The notes: generated from the letters alone by a model not told the origin. Positions 1 through 11,247 are shown, numbered from the stretch's first letter. The stretch is 64,000 nt of DNA from Pseudomonas sp. RIT-PI-S (GCF_025642975.1 NZ_JANZKJ010000007.1:124001-188000), one strand, 5' to 3'. A program made the numbers and translations.

Positions 1-1
1 T

Positions 2-2163
<2,162 letters not shown>

Positions 2164-2196
2164 GCGGGCTTTCCTTCAGGCAGTAAAGGATGATCA

Positions 2197-2553
2197 ATGA
2201 ACCAGCCGGTCGCTCCGGGTCCGCGTAGCGGTATTCTTTCGCTGACCATCAAGGACAAAGCGGTGCTGTATGCCGCCTATATGCCATTTATCAAGAATGG
2301 TGGACTGTTTATTCCCACCGCCAAGAGCTATCGGCTGGGCGACGAACTGTTCATGCTGCTCAACCTGATGGACGAGCCGGAAAAGATCCCTGTGGCCGGC
2401 AAGGTCGCCTGGATCACCCCGCGCGGTGCTCAGGGCAACCGCGCCGCGGGCGTGGGCGTGCAGTTCAACGATGGTGACGCCACTGCCCGCAACAAGATCG
2501 AGACCTACCTTGCCGGTGCGCTCAAGTCGGACCGGCCGACTCACACCATGTAG
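2197..2553 (+). CDS. pilZ: PilZ-domain protein, type IV pilus assembly PilZ
   Basis: A 118-residue single PilZ domain protein. The sequence matches the founding pilus-assembly PilZ rather than the long c-di-GMP-binding type: it lacks the RxxxR and D/NxSxxG pair expected of c-di-GMP binders and has instead a short N-terminus and the MPFIKNGGLFIPT segment. In Pseudomonas this protein is needed for type IV pilus biogenesis and works with FimX and PilB in the cytoplasm. A good ribosome-binding site (AAAGGA) precedes the start. It lies between holB and tatD in the usual order. Confidence 0.9.
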   Translation: MNQPVAPGPRSGILSLTIKDKAVLYAAYMPFIKNGGLFIPTAKSYRLGDELFMLLNLMDEPEKIPVAGKVAWITPRGAQGNRAAGVGVQFNDGDATARNKIETYLAGALKSDRPTHTM

Positions 2554-3357
2554 ATGCCCATGACTTCCTCTGCACCACTGCTCGTTGACTCTCACTGCCA
2601 TCTGGACCGTCTCGACCTCACCAGCCATGGAGGCTCCCTGGACGCTGCGCTGGCGGCAGCGCGCGAGCGCGGCGTGGGCCACTTCCTGTGTATCGGCGTC
2701 AGTGCCGACAATGCTCGAACGGTGCGCGAGCTGGCGGACCGTTATCCGGACGTCGACTGCTCGGTGGGTATTCATCCGCTCGACGTCGCTCCGGAAGGGG
2801 CACCAACCCTGGAGTGGCTGCTGAGCGAACTCAATCATCCACGGGTGGTGGCCATCGGCGAGACTGGGCTGGATTACCACTACGAGCCTGAAACCGCAGA
2901 GATACAAAAAGCATCGTTTGCCCTGCACCTGGAGGCCGCGACCATTACAGGCAAGCCGGTAATCGTCCATACCCGAGCGGCGCAGGCGGATACCTTGGCG
3001 TTGCTGCGCGAGGCGGCGCTGCCACAGGGCGGTGTGCTGCACTGCTTCACTGAGGATTGGCCCATGGCCAAGGCTGCGCTGGACCTGGGCTTTTATATCT
3101 CCCTTTCCGGAATCGTCACCTTCCGCAATGCCGAGGCACTGCGGGAGGTTGCGCGGCAGGTGCCGGCTGACCGGTTGCTGGTTGAAACCGACTCGCCCTA
3201 TCTGGCACCCATTCCCTATCGCGGCAAGCCCAATCTGCCGCAATACGTCTATGAAGTGGCCGCGTTCCTGGCCGATCTTCGCGGCGAAGCCTTCGAGGCG
3301 TTCGCCACGCAAACCACCGCCAATTTCCGCCGCCTGTTCCCGCTCGCCAGGGCGTAG
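2554..3357 (+). CDS. TatD-family metal-dependent deoxyribonuclease/hydrolase
   Basis: The TatD/YcfH amidohydrolase fold is shown by the metal-binding DSHCHLD at the N-terminus, GIHPLD, the GETGLDYHY segment with its metal-ligand glutamate, HTRAA, HCF and the C-terminal ETDSPYLAP. Family members have 3'-5' exonuclease activity on DNA; the physiological substrate of this paralogue is not settled. The ATG at 2554 abuts the pilZ stop codon; a second ATG at 2560 is equally possible. In either case translation is probably coupled to pilZ. Length (267 aa) is normal. Confidence 0.9.
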   Translation: MPMTSSAPLLVDSHCHLDRLDLTSHGGSLDAALAAARERGVGHFLCIGVSADNARTVRELADRYPDVDCSVGIHPLDVAPEGAPTLEWLLSELNHPRVVAIGETGLDYHYEPETAEIQKASFALHLEAATITGKPVIVHTRAAQADTLALLREAALPQGGVLHCFTEDWPMAKAALDLGFYISLSGIVTFRNAEALREVARQVPADRLLVETDSPYLAPIPYRGKPNLPQYVYEVAAFLADLRGEAFEAFATQTTANFRRLFPLARA

Positions 3358-3378
3358 GCCCGGCCTGCGCCGTGCAGG

Positions 3379-3497
3379 CAAAAAAAACCCGGGTTCTGGG
3401 GGGGAATCCGGGTTAAGACCATTAGGAGTAAAACAAAGGTGCGCGGTCCGTCGACACCTTTATCGGTACGCCACTTGGGGGGTATGGCGTATCAACA
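3379..3497 (-). ncRNA. rgsA: RgsA-type (P16) small RNA
   Basis: The gap after tatD holds, on the minus strand, a sigma-S-like -10 element (GCTAATACT read on that strand, about 3503-3511) and, about 110 nt downstream, a strong intrinsic terminator. The predicted transcript of about 118 nt contains the paired segments AAAGGTG/CACCTTT (3435-3441 and 3455-3461). In P. aeruginosa the RpoS-dependent, Hfq-binding sRNA RgsA (PA2958.1) lies beside the TatD gene PA2959, and its mature form is about 120 nt, so position, size, promoter type and terminator all agree. The 5' end is inferred, not measured. It might instead be partly the 3' UTR of the aminotransferase upstream. Confidence 0.75.
3380..3414 (-). 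terminator. Intrinsic terminator of the RgsA-like sRNA
   Basis: An 11 bp stem (3386-3396 with 3404-3414, one G-U pair) has a G-rich loop and is followed on the minus strand by a run of at least seven U. On the plus strand there is no U-run, so it acts on minus-strand transcripts, that is the sRNA and any read-through from the aminotransferase gene. Confidence 0.85.
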
Positions 3498-3502
3498 CAT
3501 TG

Positions 3503-3511
3503 AGTATTAGC
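3503..3511 (-). promoter_or_regulatory. Sigma-S-like -10 element of the sRNA
   Basis: Read on the minus strand the bases are GCTAATACT, close to the extended RpoS consensus CTATACT. There is no obvious -35 box, as is common for RpoS promoters. It would start transcription near 3497, giving an RNA of the size known for RgsA. Confidence 0.55.
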
Positions 3512-3586
3512 CACCCGGCCCAATCGTCCAGCGGCAAATGATCATTTTTTAAACAGTTTTGGAATCAGCGCGAGCGTGTTCACAAC

Positions 3587-4717
3587 TCACACGCTCAGTT
3601 GCCGAACGATCGCCAGGGCGTCTGCAATCGCCTCTTCGCCGGTATAGAAGTGGGGCGAGAAGCGCACACCCTTGCCGCGAGGTATGCACACCACCCCTTG
3701 GGCCATGAGCTGCTTATGCAGCGCGATGCTGTCCTTGCCATCCACGCTGAAGGAGAAGATGCCCGCTCTTCGTTCGGGCGCCAGCGGGGAATGGATCTGC
3801 CCACCCGGGATCTGCCGGATGCCCGAGATCAGTTGATCCACCTGCGCCTCGATGGCGCGATGAACCTGCTCCATGCCCACTTCTTCGAGCAGGCCGAGGC
3901 TTGCCTCCAGTGCCATGGTGCCCAGGATGTTCGGGCTGCCACATTCGAACCGTCGGGCGCTGTGTGCTGGCTCCCAACTTTCGCGGGTGTAGTCGCCCAT
4001 GTGCTCCAGCATATGCCAGCCATACTCCTGCAAGCGCAGGCGCGGGCGCAGCTCTGGGCGGCAATAGAACACCCCGAGGCCCTCCGGCCCAAGCATCCAC
4101 TTATGCCCATCGGCCATGGCGAAATCGCATTCACAGGCCTGAACATCGAACGGTGCCGAGCCCAGCTGCTGGATCGCGTCCACGCAAAACAGCACGTCCA
4201 GTTCACGGCAGCCTTGGCCAAGCTTGACCAAGTCCATCTTCAAGCCGCTGGCATATTGCACCGCGCTAATGGCCAGCAACCGCGTGCGTGGTCCACAGGC
4301 GGCGAGCAACGCGCCTTCTGGGTCATCGCCGGCGAGGCTGACCTTGATTACCTCGACCCCTTGCGGAGCGAGGGCTTCCCAGACGATGCGGTTGGACGGG
4401 AACTCTTCGTCGCTGATCACGACTTGGTCGCCAGGCTCCCATTCAAGCCCGAAGGCCACGAACGAGAGTGCCTCGGAGGTGTTCTTCACCAGGGCAATGT
4501 CGCTGCTGGCCGGCGCATTGAGCAGGCGTTGCAGGCGCTCGCGCAGCCGTTGCTCGACCTCTAGCCAGGTGGGGTAGTCTCGTGCCCCGGTTGAGACGTT
4601 CTCTTGGGCGAAACGGGCTACGGCGTCGGCACTGCGCTGGGGCCAAGGGGAAACCGCCGCATGGTTCAGATAGATGAGGCCGGCGGCTTGGGGGAATTCC
4701 TTTTGAAACCTGGACAT
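3587..4717 (-). CDS. Class V aminotransferase (NifS/isopenicillin-N-epimerase-like)
   Basis: A PLP-dependent fold type I enzyme of 376 aa. The PLP-binding lysine is in DGHKWMLGPEG (about residue 205), preceded by CVDAIQQLG with the conserved Asp. NHAAVSPWP near the N-terminus is the substrate-binding segment shared with isopenicillin-N epimerase-like and cysteine-desulfurase-like members. There is no desulfurase active-site cysteine loop that I can recognise, so desulfurase activity is not supported. The ATG at 4717 is chosen; the frame runs upstream to 4747 but would then approach the divergent tetR gene. Substrate unknown. Confidence 0.8.
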   Translation of the reverse strand: MSRFQKEFPQAAGLIYLNHAAVSPWPQRSADAVARFAQENVSTGARDYPTWLEVEQRLRERLQRLLNAPASSDIALVKNTSEALSFVAFGLEWEPGDQVVISDEEFPSNRIVWEALAPQGVEVIKVSLAGDDPEGALLAACGPRTRLLAISAVQYASGLKMDLVKLGQGCRELDVLFCVDAIQQLGSAPFDVQACECDFAMADGHKWMLGPEGLGVFYCRPELRPRLRLQEYGWHMLEHMGDYTRESWEPAHSARRFECGSPNILGTMALEASLGLLEEVGMEQVHRAIEAQVDQLISGIRQIPGGQIHSPLAPERRAGIFSFSVDGKDSIALHKQLMAQGVVCIPRGKGVRFSPHFYTGEEAIADALAIVRQLSV

Positions 4718-4788
4718 ATTGGGATGATCCGTGCAATTTGACGCCATTTAGGCATAATACCCGCTTCGATTCAGCCCCCGGTCCGTGT

Positions 4789-5424
4789 ATGCAGAAAGAA
4801 CCTCGAAAGGTCCGCGAATTCCGCCGTAGGGAACAGGAAATCCTCGACACGGCACTCAAGCTGTTCCTGGAACAGGGCGAGGACAGCGTCACCGTGGAGA
4901 TGATCGCCGATGCCGTGGGCATCGGCAAAGGGACCATCTACAAGCATTTCAAGTCCAAGGCCGAAATCTACCTGCGCCTGATGCTTGACTACGAACGCGA
5001 TCTGAACGGCCTGCTGCAGTCCTCTGACGTCGACCGCGACCGGGAGGCGCTGTCGCGCGCCTACTTCGAATTCCGCATGCGCGATCCGCAGCGTTACCGC
5101 CTGTTCGACCGCCTGGAAGAAAAAGTAGTCAAGGGCAGCCAGGTCCCGGACATGGTCTCGGAGCTGCACAGCATACGCGCCTCCAACTTCGACCGCCTCA
5201 CCCAGCTCATCAAGGGTCGGATCGACGAAGGCAAGCTCGAGGACGTTCCACCGTACTTCCACTATTGCGCCTCTTGGGCGCTGGTGCATGGCGCGGTGGC
5301 GCTCTATCACTCGCCGTTCTGGAGCAACGTGCTCGAGGACCAGGAGGGTTTCTTCCAATTCCTGATGGACATCGGCGTGCGCATGGGCAACAAGCGTAAA
5401 CGCGAGGGCGATGGCCCGGCCTAA
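4789..5424 (+). CDS. TetR-family transcriptional regulator
   Basis: The N-terminal TetR helix-turn-helix is clear: ILDTALKLFLEQG, then VTVEMIADAVGIGKGTIYKHFKSK, at about residues 14-55. The C-terminal ligand domain is not assignable. The protein is 211 aa from the ATG at 4789; an in-frame ATG at 4738 would add 17 non-conserved residues and overlap the promoter region of the divergent aminotransferase. The divergent layout suggests it may control that gene, itself, or both. Its stop codon overlaps the stop of the convergent membrane gene. Confidence 0.88.
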   Translation: MQKEPRKVREFRRREQEILDTALKLFLEQGEDSVTVEMIADAVGIGKGTIYKHFKSKAEIYLRLMLDYERDLNGLLQSSDVDRDREALSRAYFEFRMRDPQRYRLFDRLEEKVVKGSQVPDMVSELHSIRASNFDRLTQLIKGRIDEGKLEDVPPYFHYCASWALVHGAVALYHSPFWSNVLEDQEGFFQFLMDIGVRMGNKRKREGDGPA

Positions 5425-5840
5425 GCCATCGCTGCCAGCCCCGCTGCACCAGCCAGGAGCAGCGCGGCGGCTACCAGGTGCAGGCGGATGCCCCGTGCCA
5501 AGGTAGCCGCCACGCGGTCTTCGCCAGCGGCCCCGGCATTTTCCAGCTCAGCCAGCCTCAACAGGCTGACCCGCAGTAGCAGCGCTGCCGCTGCCAGGGT
5601 AGCCCCAAGCTGCCATTGCGCTAAGCGTGGCGCTGTTTCCAGCCCCGGGTAGCGGGCCTTGAATGTCATCACCAGGCACCCGGCCAAGGCTACGAAGCCC
5701 ACCCACGCCATGACGCAGCTGCGGCGGACGCGACCTGCCTGGGCGGCGTTAAGCCCCCCATACAGCAGTGCCAGGCAGCACGCCAGGGTGGCCGTGGCCA
5801 GGGGCAAGTCGCTTTGAAAAAGAAAACTTATAGGGTTCAT
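5421..5840 (-). CDS. Small inner-membrane protein of unknown function
   Basis: 139 aa from the ATG at 5840 with four hydrophobic segments (roughly residues 12-32, 42-62, 76-93 and 117-138) and little else; no signature residues. A longer frame to 5966 would cross the dinG promoter and start, so it is rejected. It is divergent from dinG with a possible SOS box between the two genes, so both could belong to the damage response. Function unknown; it looks like a conserved Pseudomonas hypothetical. Confidence 0.65.
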   Translation of the reverse strand: MNPISFLFQSDLPLATATLACCLALLYGGLNAAQAGRVRRSCVMAWVGFVALAGCLVMTFKARYPGLETAPRLAQWQLGATLAAAALLLRVSLLRLAELENAGAAGEDRVAATLARGIRLHLVAAALLLAGAAGLAAMA

Positions 5841-5899
5841 CGGAGTTTCGGTCGGCGCTTTTGAGAATAGGGGGTATGATAGCGACCTTCCCCGAACTA

Positions 5900-5915
5900 C
5901 TGATAATCCATCCAG
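5900..5915. promoter_or_regulatory. Candidate LexA (SOS) box upstream of dinG
   Basis: The bases form CTG-N10-CAG, the invariant frame of the gamma-proteobacterial LexA operator, 22 bp before the dinG start. The ten inner bases are only partly the alternating AT of the consensus, so it would be a weak box. dinG is SOS-controlled in Escherichia coli, which makes the position meaningful. Confidence 0.45.
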
Positions 5916-5937
5916 CCCTTTGGGCCGCTCGGACCAC

Positions 5938-8082
5938 ATGCTCAGCACTGAATTAAAATCCACCATCCAGGGCGCTTACAGCCGTTTTCTCGAGGCTAAG
6001 GGGCTCAAGGCCCGCTATGGCCAACGCCTGATGATCGCCGAGGTCGCCAAGGCACTAGGCGCCGTGCCCTGCGATGAAGAGGGCCGGCGCAGCGGCGAGC
6101 CTGCAGTGGTGGCGGTGGAGGCAGGTACTGGCACCGGCAAGACGGTAGCCTATAGCCTGGCGGCGATTCCGGCGGCCAAGGCCGCTGGCAAGCGGCTGGT
6201 GATAGCCACCGCGACTGTGGCACTGCAAGAGCAGATCGTTCACAAAGACCTGCCGGACATCATGCGCAACGCCGGCCTCAACTTCAGCTTCGCCCTGGCC
6301 AAGGGCCGAGGTCGCTACCTGTGCCTGTCCAAGCTCGATGCCTTGCTGCAGGAAGGCCAGGCGCAGACGGCGACTGCCCAGCTGTTCGAGGACGAGGGTT
6401 TTTCCATCGACGTGGACGAAGCGAGCCTCAAGCTGTTCACCAAGATGATCGAGAAGCTGGCCGGTAATCGCTGGGACGGCGACCGCGACAGTTGGCCGGA
6501 AGCGCTGGAAGACCCGGTCTGGGCGCGGCTGACCACCGATCACAGCCAGTGCACCAACCGCCATTGCCCTAATTTCCAGCAGTGTGCCTTCTATAAGGCA
6601 CGGGAGGGCATGGGCAAGGTCGATGTGATCGTCACCAACCACGACATGGTTCTGGCCGACCTCGCCCTGGGCGGCGGCGCCGTGCTGCCAGACCCGAAAG
6701 ATACCCTCTACGTCTTCGACGAAGGGCACCACCTGCCAGACAAGGCCATCGGCCACTTCGCTCATTTCACCCGGCTGCGTTCCACCGCCGACTGGCTCGA
6801 GCAAACGGCTCGCAACCTGACCAAGCTGCTAGCGCAGCATCCCTTGCCAGGAGACCTGGGCAAACTGATCGAGCAAGTCCCCGAACTGGCGCGGGAACTC
6901 AAGGCCCAGCTGCAATTCATGTATGGCGCTTGCGAGCAGCTGGCCGATTTTCGCCCAGGTGAAGACATGGAAGGCCGCGAGCGCCCGCGGCACCGCTTCG
7001 TCGGCGGCTTGGTGCCGGAGCACATCCGCGAGATGGGCATGGAACTGAAAAAAGGCTTTGCCCGCCTCACCGACCTTTACACGCGCTTGGCCGAATTGCT
7101 CAAGCAGGGTATGGAAGGTGAGGTGAATATCGGCATCGCCAGCCACCAGGCGGAAGAGTGGTACCCCCTGTTTGGCAGCCTGTTGGCCCGTGCCCAGGGC
7201 AGTTGGGAGTTGTGGGTGGCCTTTACCGCCGAGGATCCGGAGGGCAACCCGCCCATGGCTCGCTGGCTGACGCTGGTGGAAGCCGGGGCGGGGTATGACC
7301 TGGAAGTGAACGCCAGCCCCATCCTGGCGGCCGAGATGCTACGCCGTAATCTCTGGAACGTAGCCTTTGGCGCGCTTGTCACTTCCGCGACCCTGACCGC
7401 GCTGGGCCGCTTCGATCGCTTTCGCATGCGTGCCGGGCTGCCTCGCGACGCAGTGACCGCCGTGGTCCCCAGCCCCTTCCATCATGCCGATGCCGGCGTG
7501 TTGAGAGTGCCGGACCTGCGTGCCGACCCGCGGGATGCCGCTGCGCACACCGCGGCGATCATTCGAGAGCTGCCCGGGCTGGTCGAAGGCTCGCGCGGCT
7601 CGCTGGTGCTGTTCTCGTCGCGGCGCCAAATGCAGGACGTGTTCGACGGGCTGGACCGCGAATGGCGCCGGCAGGTGTTTATCCAAGGCAACCTCTCCAA
7701 ACAGGAGACCCTCAACAAGCACAAGGCGCGGGTCGATGAGGGCGACAGCAGTGTGCTGTTCGGCCTGGCCAGCTTTGCCGAGGGCGTCGACCTGCCTGGC
7801 GCCTATTGCGAGCACGTGGTTATCGCGAAAATTCCCTTCGCCGTGCCGGATGATCCAGTGGAGGCCGCACTGGCAGAGTGGATCGAAGCGCGTGGCGGGA
7901 ACCCGTTCATGGAAATCGCCGTGCCGGATGCGTCCCTGCGCCTGATTCAGGCCTGCGGCCGGCTGCTGCGCACCGAGCAAGACCGCGGCACCATCACCTT
8001 GCTGGACCGCCGCGTTGTCACCCAGCGCTACGGCAAGGCCATCCTCGACGCGCTTCCTCCGTTCCGCCGGGAGATCGGCTGA
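5938..8082 (+). CDS. dinG: ATP-dependent DNA helicase DinG
   Basis: An XPD-like superfamily 2 helicase (714 aa) that unwinds D-loops, R-loops and forked DNA 5'-3'. Walker A is AGTGTGKTVAYS (about residues 63-74) and the Walker B variant is FDEGHH (DEGH in place of DEAH). The four cysteines of the iron-sulfur cluster are visible in RYLC, QCTNRHC and QQC (about residues 125-220). Helicase motifs V-VI (FAEGVDLPG, QACGRLLRT) are near the C-terminus. I chose the ATG at 5938 (MLSTELK); six upstream residues in the open frame are not family-like. A possible SOS box lies just upstream. Confidence 0.95.
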   Translation: MLSTELKSTIQGAYSRFLEAKGLKARYGQRLMIAEVAKALGAVPCDEEGRRSGEPAVVAVEAGTGTGKTVAYSLAAIPAAKAAGKRLVIATATVALQEQIVHKDLPDIMRNAGLNFSFALAKGRGRYLCLSKLDALLQEGQAQTATAQLFEDEGFSIDVDEASLKLFTKMIEKLAGNRWDGDRDSWPEALEDPVWARLTTDHSQCTNRHCPNFQQCAFYKAREGMGKVDVIVTNHDMVLADLALGGGAVLPDPKDTLYVFDEGHHLPDKAIGHFAHFTRLRSTADWLEQTARNLTKLLAQHPLPGDLGKLIEQVPELARELKAQLQFMYGACEQLADFRPGEDMEGRERPRHRFVGGLVPEHIREMGMELKKGFARLTDLYTRLAELLKQGMEGEVNIGIASHQAEEWYPLFGSLLARAQGSWELWVAFTAEDPEGNPPMARWLTLVEAGAGYDLEVNASPILAAEMLRRNLWNVAFGALVTSATLTALGRFDRFRMRAGLPRDAVTAVVPSPFHHADAGVLRVPDLRADPRDAAAHTAAIIRELPGLVEGSRGSLVLFSSRRQMQDVFDGLDREWRRQVFIQGNLSKQETLNKHKARVDEGDSSVLFGLASFAEGVDLPGAYCEHVVIAKIPFAVPDDPVEAALAEWIEARGGNPFMEIAVPDASLRLIQACGRLLRTEQDRGTITLLDRRVVTQRYGKAILDALPPFRREIG

Positions 8083-8177
8083 GCAGCTGGGCCATAAGGG
8101 CGCCGTTGTTCTTCACAAAGCCGGCAATCGCTGAAACAATACGCAGCAATTTTACCCAGGCGCGCCCGGAGCTCCCC

Positions 8178-9323
8178 TTGCTAGTCAAAGGCCATTTTTC
8201 CCTTGAATTCGAAGCGGTGCGCGATGCCTTCGCCGCACTGTTCGACGACCGCCAAGAGCGCGGCGCGGCCCTGTGCGTTCAGGTCAATGGCGAAACCGTC
8301 ATCGACCTGTGGGGGGGCACTTGCGACAGGGACGGTGGCGAGGCCTGGCACAGCGACACCCTGGTGAACTTGTTCTCCTGCACCAAGACCTTCACCGCCG
8401 TGGCGGTATTGCAGCTGGCCGCTGAAGGCAAGCTGAGCCTGGATGCCCCGGTGGCGCAGTATTGGCCGGAATTTGCAGCCAACGGTAAAGCCGCCATCAC
8501 AGTGCGGCAATTGCTGAGCCATCGCGCCGGCCTGCCGGCCGTGCGGGAGCTGCTGCCAGCGGAGGCACTCTACGACTGGGCTGCCATGACCGCGGCGCTG
8601 GCGGCGGAAAAACCCTGGTGGGAGCCGGGAACGGCTCATGGGTATGCGGCGATCACTTATGGCTGGCTGTTGGGTGAGCTGATCCGCCGGGTGGACGGGC
8701 GTTCACCGGGCCGGGCAATCGTCGACCGGGTGGTGACGCCGTTGCAACTGGACTTCCATATCGGCCTGGCCGACAGCGAGTTCCACCGCGTTGCCCACGT
8801 TGCCCGAGGGAAGGGCAACCCAGGCGACGCGGCGGCCCAACGGCTGCTGCAAGTGACCATGCGTGAGCCGGAAGCCATGAGCACCCGGGCCTTCACCAAC
8901 CCGCCGTCGATCCTGACCAGCACCAACAAGCCAGAGTGGCGTCGCATGGAACAGCCAGCGGCCAACGGTCACGGTAATGCGCGCAGCTTGGCCGGTTTCT
9001 ATCAGGGGCTGCTGGAAGGCACCTTGCTTGAAAGCGAATGGTTGGACGAGCTCACCCGCGAACACAGCTCCGGCGATGACCTGACACTGCTAACGCCAAC
9101 GCGCTTCGGCCTGGGTTGCATGCTGGACCAACCAACTTTGGCCAATGCCACCTTCGGCATGGGCCCGCGTGCGTTCGGCCACCCCGGCGCAGGCGGTTCG
9201 GTGGGCTTTGCCGATCCAGAGCGGGGGGTTGCCTTTGGCTTCGTCACCAACACGCTAGGCCCTTACATATTGATGGACCCCCGCGCGCAGAAGCTGGCGC
9301 GTACGGTCGCCAGTTGCCTTTAA
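8178..9323 (+). CDS. EstB-type serine beta-lactamase-fold esterase
   Basis: 381 aa, beta-lactamase/penicillin-binding-protein fold. The catalytic SxxK motif is SCTK in LFSCTKTFTAVAVLQ (about residue 72), the Tyr of the YxN-equivalent is in HGYAAITYGWLLGEL, and HPGAGGSVGFADP is the C-terminal GxGG-type segment seen in EstB esterases. Such proteins usually hydrolyse short esters rather than beta-lactams. No signal peptide is seen, so it is probably cytoplasmic. No ATG fits; the TTG at 8178, six bases after a GGAG ribosome-binding site, gives the expected N-terminus LLVKGHFSLEF. The upstream open frame inside dinG is a shadow. Confidence 0.82.
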   Translation: MLVKGHFSLEFEAVRDAFAALFDDRQERGAALCVQVNGETVIDLWGGTCDRDGGEAWHSDTLVNLFSCTKTFTAVAVLQLAAEGKLSLDAPVAQYWPEFAANGKAAITVRQLLSHRAGLPAVRELLPAEALYDWAAMTAALAAEKPWWEPGTAHGYAAITYGWLLGELIRRVDGRSPGRAIVDRVVTPLQLDFHIGLADSEFHRVAHVARGKGNPGDAAAQRLLQVTMREPEAMSTRAFTNPPSILTSTNKPEWRRMEQPAANGHGNARSLAGFYQGLLEGTLLESEWLDELTREHSSGDDLTLLTPTRFGLGCMLDQPTLANATFGMGPRAFGHPGAGGSVGFADPERGVAFGFVTNTLGPYILMDPRAQKLARTVASCL

Positions 9324-9432
9324 CCTCACGCGACCGACGGTTACCCAGCCTGCGCGGAATGTTCTACCATCCAATCAACGATTTATGTGGGTTTTTTAAC
9401 CCGATTTATTGACACCACTTTCCGGATCGATC

Positions 9433-10452
9433 ATGTACGCCAAGAAGACTCTCGCTTTCGCTCTGTGCCTGGCCATTACGGGCTGTGCTCACACCTCGCA
9501 GGAAGCCCATTCCAACGCGGATGCAGGCTGGTGGCCGTTTGGCAAGGACGCCCCTGCCAAGGAAGTGGTAGCCAAGGACAACAGCGTGGAGCAGGCGGTG
9601 CAGGATCGGGTTGCCAAGGCCGAGGCTGCGTCCGATGCGAAGGCGGCAAGCGAAGGGCACTGGTGGTGGCCGTTCAGCGGCAATGACAAGCCTCAGGCCG
9701 CGGCGGTAAACCCCAAGGGCGCCCCTGCGGCGGCCATCGCGGCAGCCGCCAAGGTCGACCCGCAGGTGACCAAGGCCTGGCTGGATGCTTATGAGCCTAA
9801 GCTGCGCGAAGCAATCAAAGGCAGCAAATTCGAGCTCGAGCGCCATGAGGACATGCTGGTGGTCACCGCTCCGGTAGACAGCTCGTTCAACCCGGATCGC
9901 CCCGCGATGCTGCTGCCGGTTTCCTTGGCGCCCATCACCAACGTGGCCAAGGCCCTGGAGAGCGATAGCAAGACCTCGGTACTCATTCTTGGCCACGCCG
10001 ATGCATCGGGCGCTACCGACGCCAACAAGAAAGTCAGCCTGGAGCGGGCGCAGTCCGTTGCTGCGATCTTCCGCCTCAGCGGCTTGCAGCGTAACCGCCT
10101 GAGCCTGCGCGGCATGGGTGCGATCGTGCCACGCGCCGCCAACGACAGCCCTGCGGGTCGGGCCCTGAACCGCCGCGTGGAGATGCTGGTAACGCCTGAA
10201 AGCGGGATGGCCACCTTGATGGCCAAGTACGACCAGCCAACGCCGGTCGCCGCCGCTATCGTCGCTCTGCAGGATGTGAAAGCCGTGCCTGACGCACCAG
10301 TGGCTGCGCCTGCTACTCCTGCGAAGAAAGCGGCCACCGCCAAGAAGGCTACAGCGAAGCCTGCGGCAACCACCGCGAAGAAAAAGGCCGCCCCTGCCAA
10401 GAAAGTAGTGGCGAGCAAAAAGCCCGTGACTGATCAGCAAGCCAAAAACTGA
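9433..10452 (+). CDS. OmpA-family outer-membrane lipoprotein with Lys/Ala-rich tail
   Basis: 339 aa. A lipoprotein signal peptide ends in the lipobox ITGC (Cys about residue 18). A low-complexity linker follows with two WWPF repeats (about residues 34 and 76). An OmpA C-like peptidoglycan-binding domain then spans about residues 125-250, with [19 protein letters not shown] and [11 protein letters not shown]. The final 55 residues are Ala/Lys/Pro repeats of the PAKK/TAKK type, like histone H1 or AlgP tails, which is unusual on an OmpA lipoprotein. It probably anchors the outer membrane to the wall; the basic tail could bind polyanions, but that is inference. Confidence 0.85.
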   Translation: MYAKKTLAFALCLAITGCAHTSQEAHSNADAGWWPFGKDAPAKEVVAKDNSVEQAVQDRVAKAEAASDAKAASEGHWWWPFSGNDKPQAAAVNPKGAPAAAIAAAAKVDPQVTKAWLDAYEPKLREAIKGSKFELERHEDMLVVTAPVDSSFNPDRPAMLLPVSLAPITNVAKALESDSKTSVLILGHADASGATDANKKVSLERAQSVAAIFRLSGLQRNRLSLRGMGAIVPRAANDSPAGRALNRRVEMLVTPESGMATLMAKYDQPTPVAAAIVALQDVKAVPDAPVAAPATPAKKAATAKKATAKPAATTAKKKAAPAKKVVASKKPVTDQQAKN

Positions 10453-10466
10453 GCCGGAACACGTCA

Positions 10467-11114
10467 ATGAGCAAATCCCTGGCGGACATGCGTCGTGATT
10501 ACACCCGCGAAGGCCTGACCGAAAGCGAGGCCCCGGCCGATCCGCTGATCCTGTTCCGCCAGTGGTTCGATGAGGCCGTGCAAACCGAACAGTTGCCGAT
10601 CGAGGCCAATGCCATGACGTTGGCCACCGTTGACAGCGAGGGCCGGCCGCACTGCCGGGTATTGTTGCTCAAGGGTGTCGACGACCAGGGTTTCACGTTC
10701 TTCAGCAATTACGAAAGCGCCAAGGGGCAACACCTGGCGCTGAATGCGTTTGCGGCCATGACCTTCTTCTGGCCGACCCTCGAGCGCCAGGTGCGTATCG
10801 AGGGGAGGGCGATAAAGGTCGCGCCCGCCGAGTCCGAAGCCTATTACCAGGTGCGCCCTCTAGGCAGCCGCATCGGTGCCTGGGCTTCGCCTCAAAGCCG
10901 GCCGATCAGTGACCGCGCTGAGCTCGAAGGCTTGCTGGAGCTGACTCGCCAGCGTTTCGGGGACACGCCGCCGAGCTGCCCGGATCATTGGGGCGGGTAT
11001 CGGTTGGTCCCTGACCGTATCGAATTCTGGCAAGGGCGGCCCAGCCGCCTGCATGATCGCCTCGATTACCGCCTGCACCATGGTGCCTGGCAACGGCAGC
11101 GGTTGGCCCCCTGA
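10467..11114 (+). CDS. pdxH: Pyridoxamine 5'-phosphate oxidase
   Basis: PdxH is the FMN enzyme that makes pyridoxal 5'-phosphate, the last step of vitamin B6 synthesis and salvage. The 215-aa length and the motifs [60 protein letters not shown] and the C-terminal [17 protein letters not shown] are all diagnostic, including the FMN-binding Arg/Lys residues and the RxH pair of the active site. It sits 14 bp after the OmpA-like gene and may share its transcript. Confidence 0.97.
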   Translation: MSKSLADMRRDYTREGLTESEAPADPLILFRQWFDEAVQTEQLPIEANAMTLATVDSEGRPHCRVLLLKGVDDQGFTFFSNYESAKGQHLALNAFAAMTFFWPTLERQVRIEGRAIKVAPAESEAYYQVRPLGSRIGAWASPQSRPISDRAELEGLLELTRQRFGDTPPSCPDHWGGYRLVPDRIEFWQGRPSRLHDRLDYRLHHGAWQRQRLAP

Positions 11115-11247
11115 GGGCGGCGTCGCTGTAAGGTTTCATTCGCAGTGGGCGGAGCTGTCTTTGCGCGGCACCTTCAAAAATCTCGGGTTTCGTGACACGC
11201 TTTGCGGGACGGCGTTTAATGGCTGTCTGTCCTACGGAGTTTGATCC

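Noticed and set aside
9409-9414. TTGACA as a -35 box
   Set aside because: A -10 box at the right distance would fall at the start codon of the OmpA-like gene, so it cannot drive that gene.
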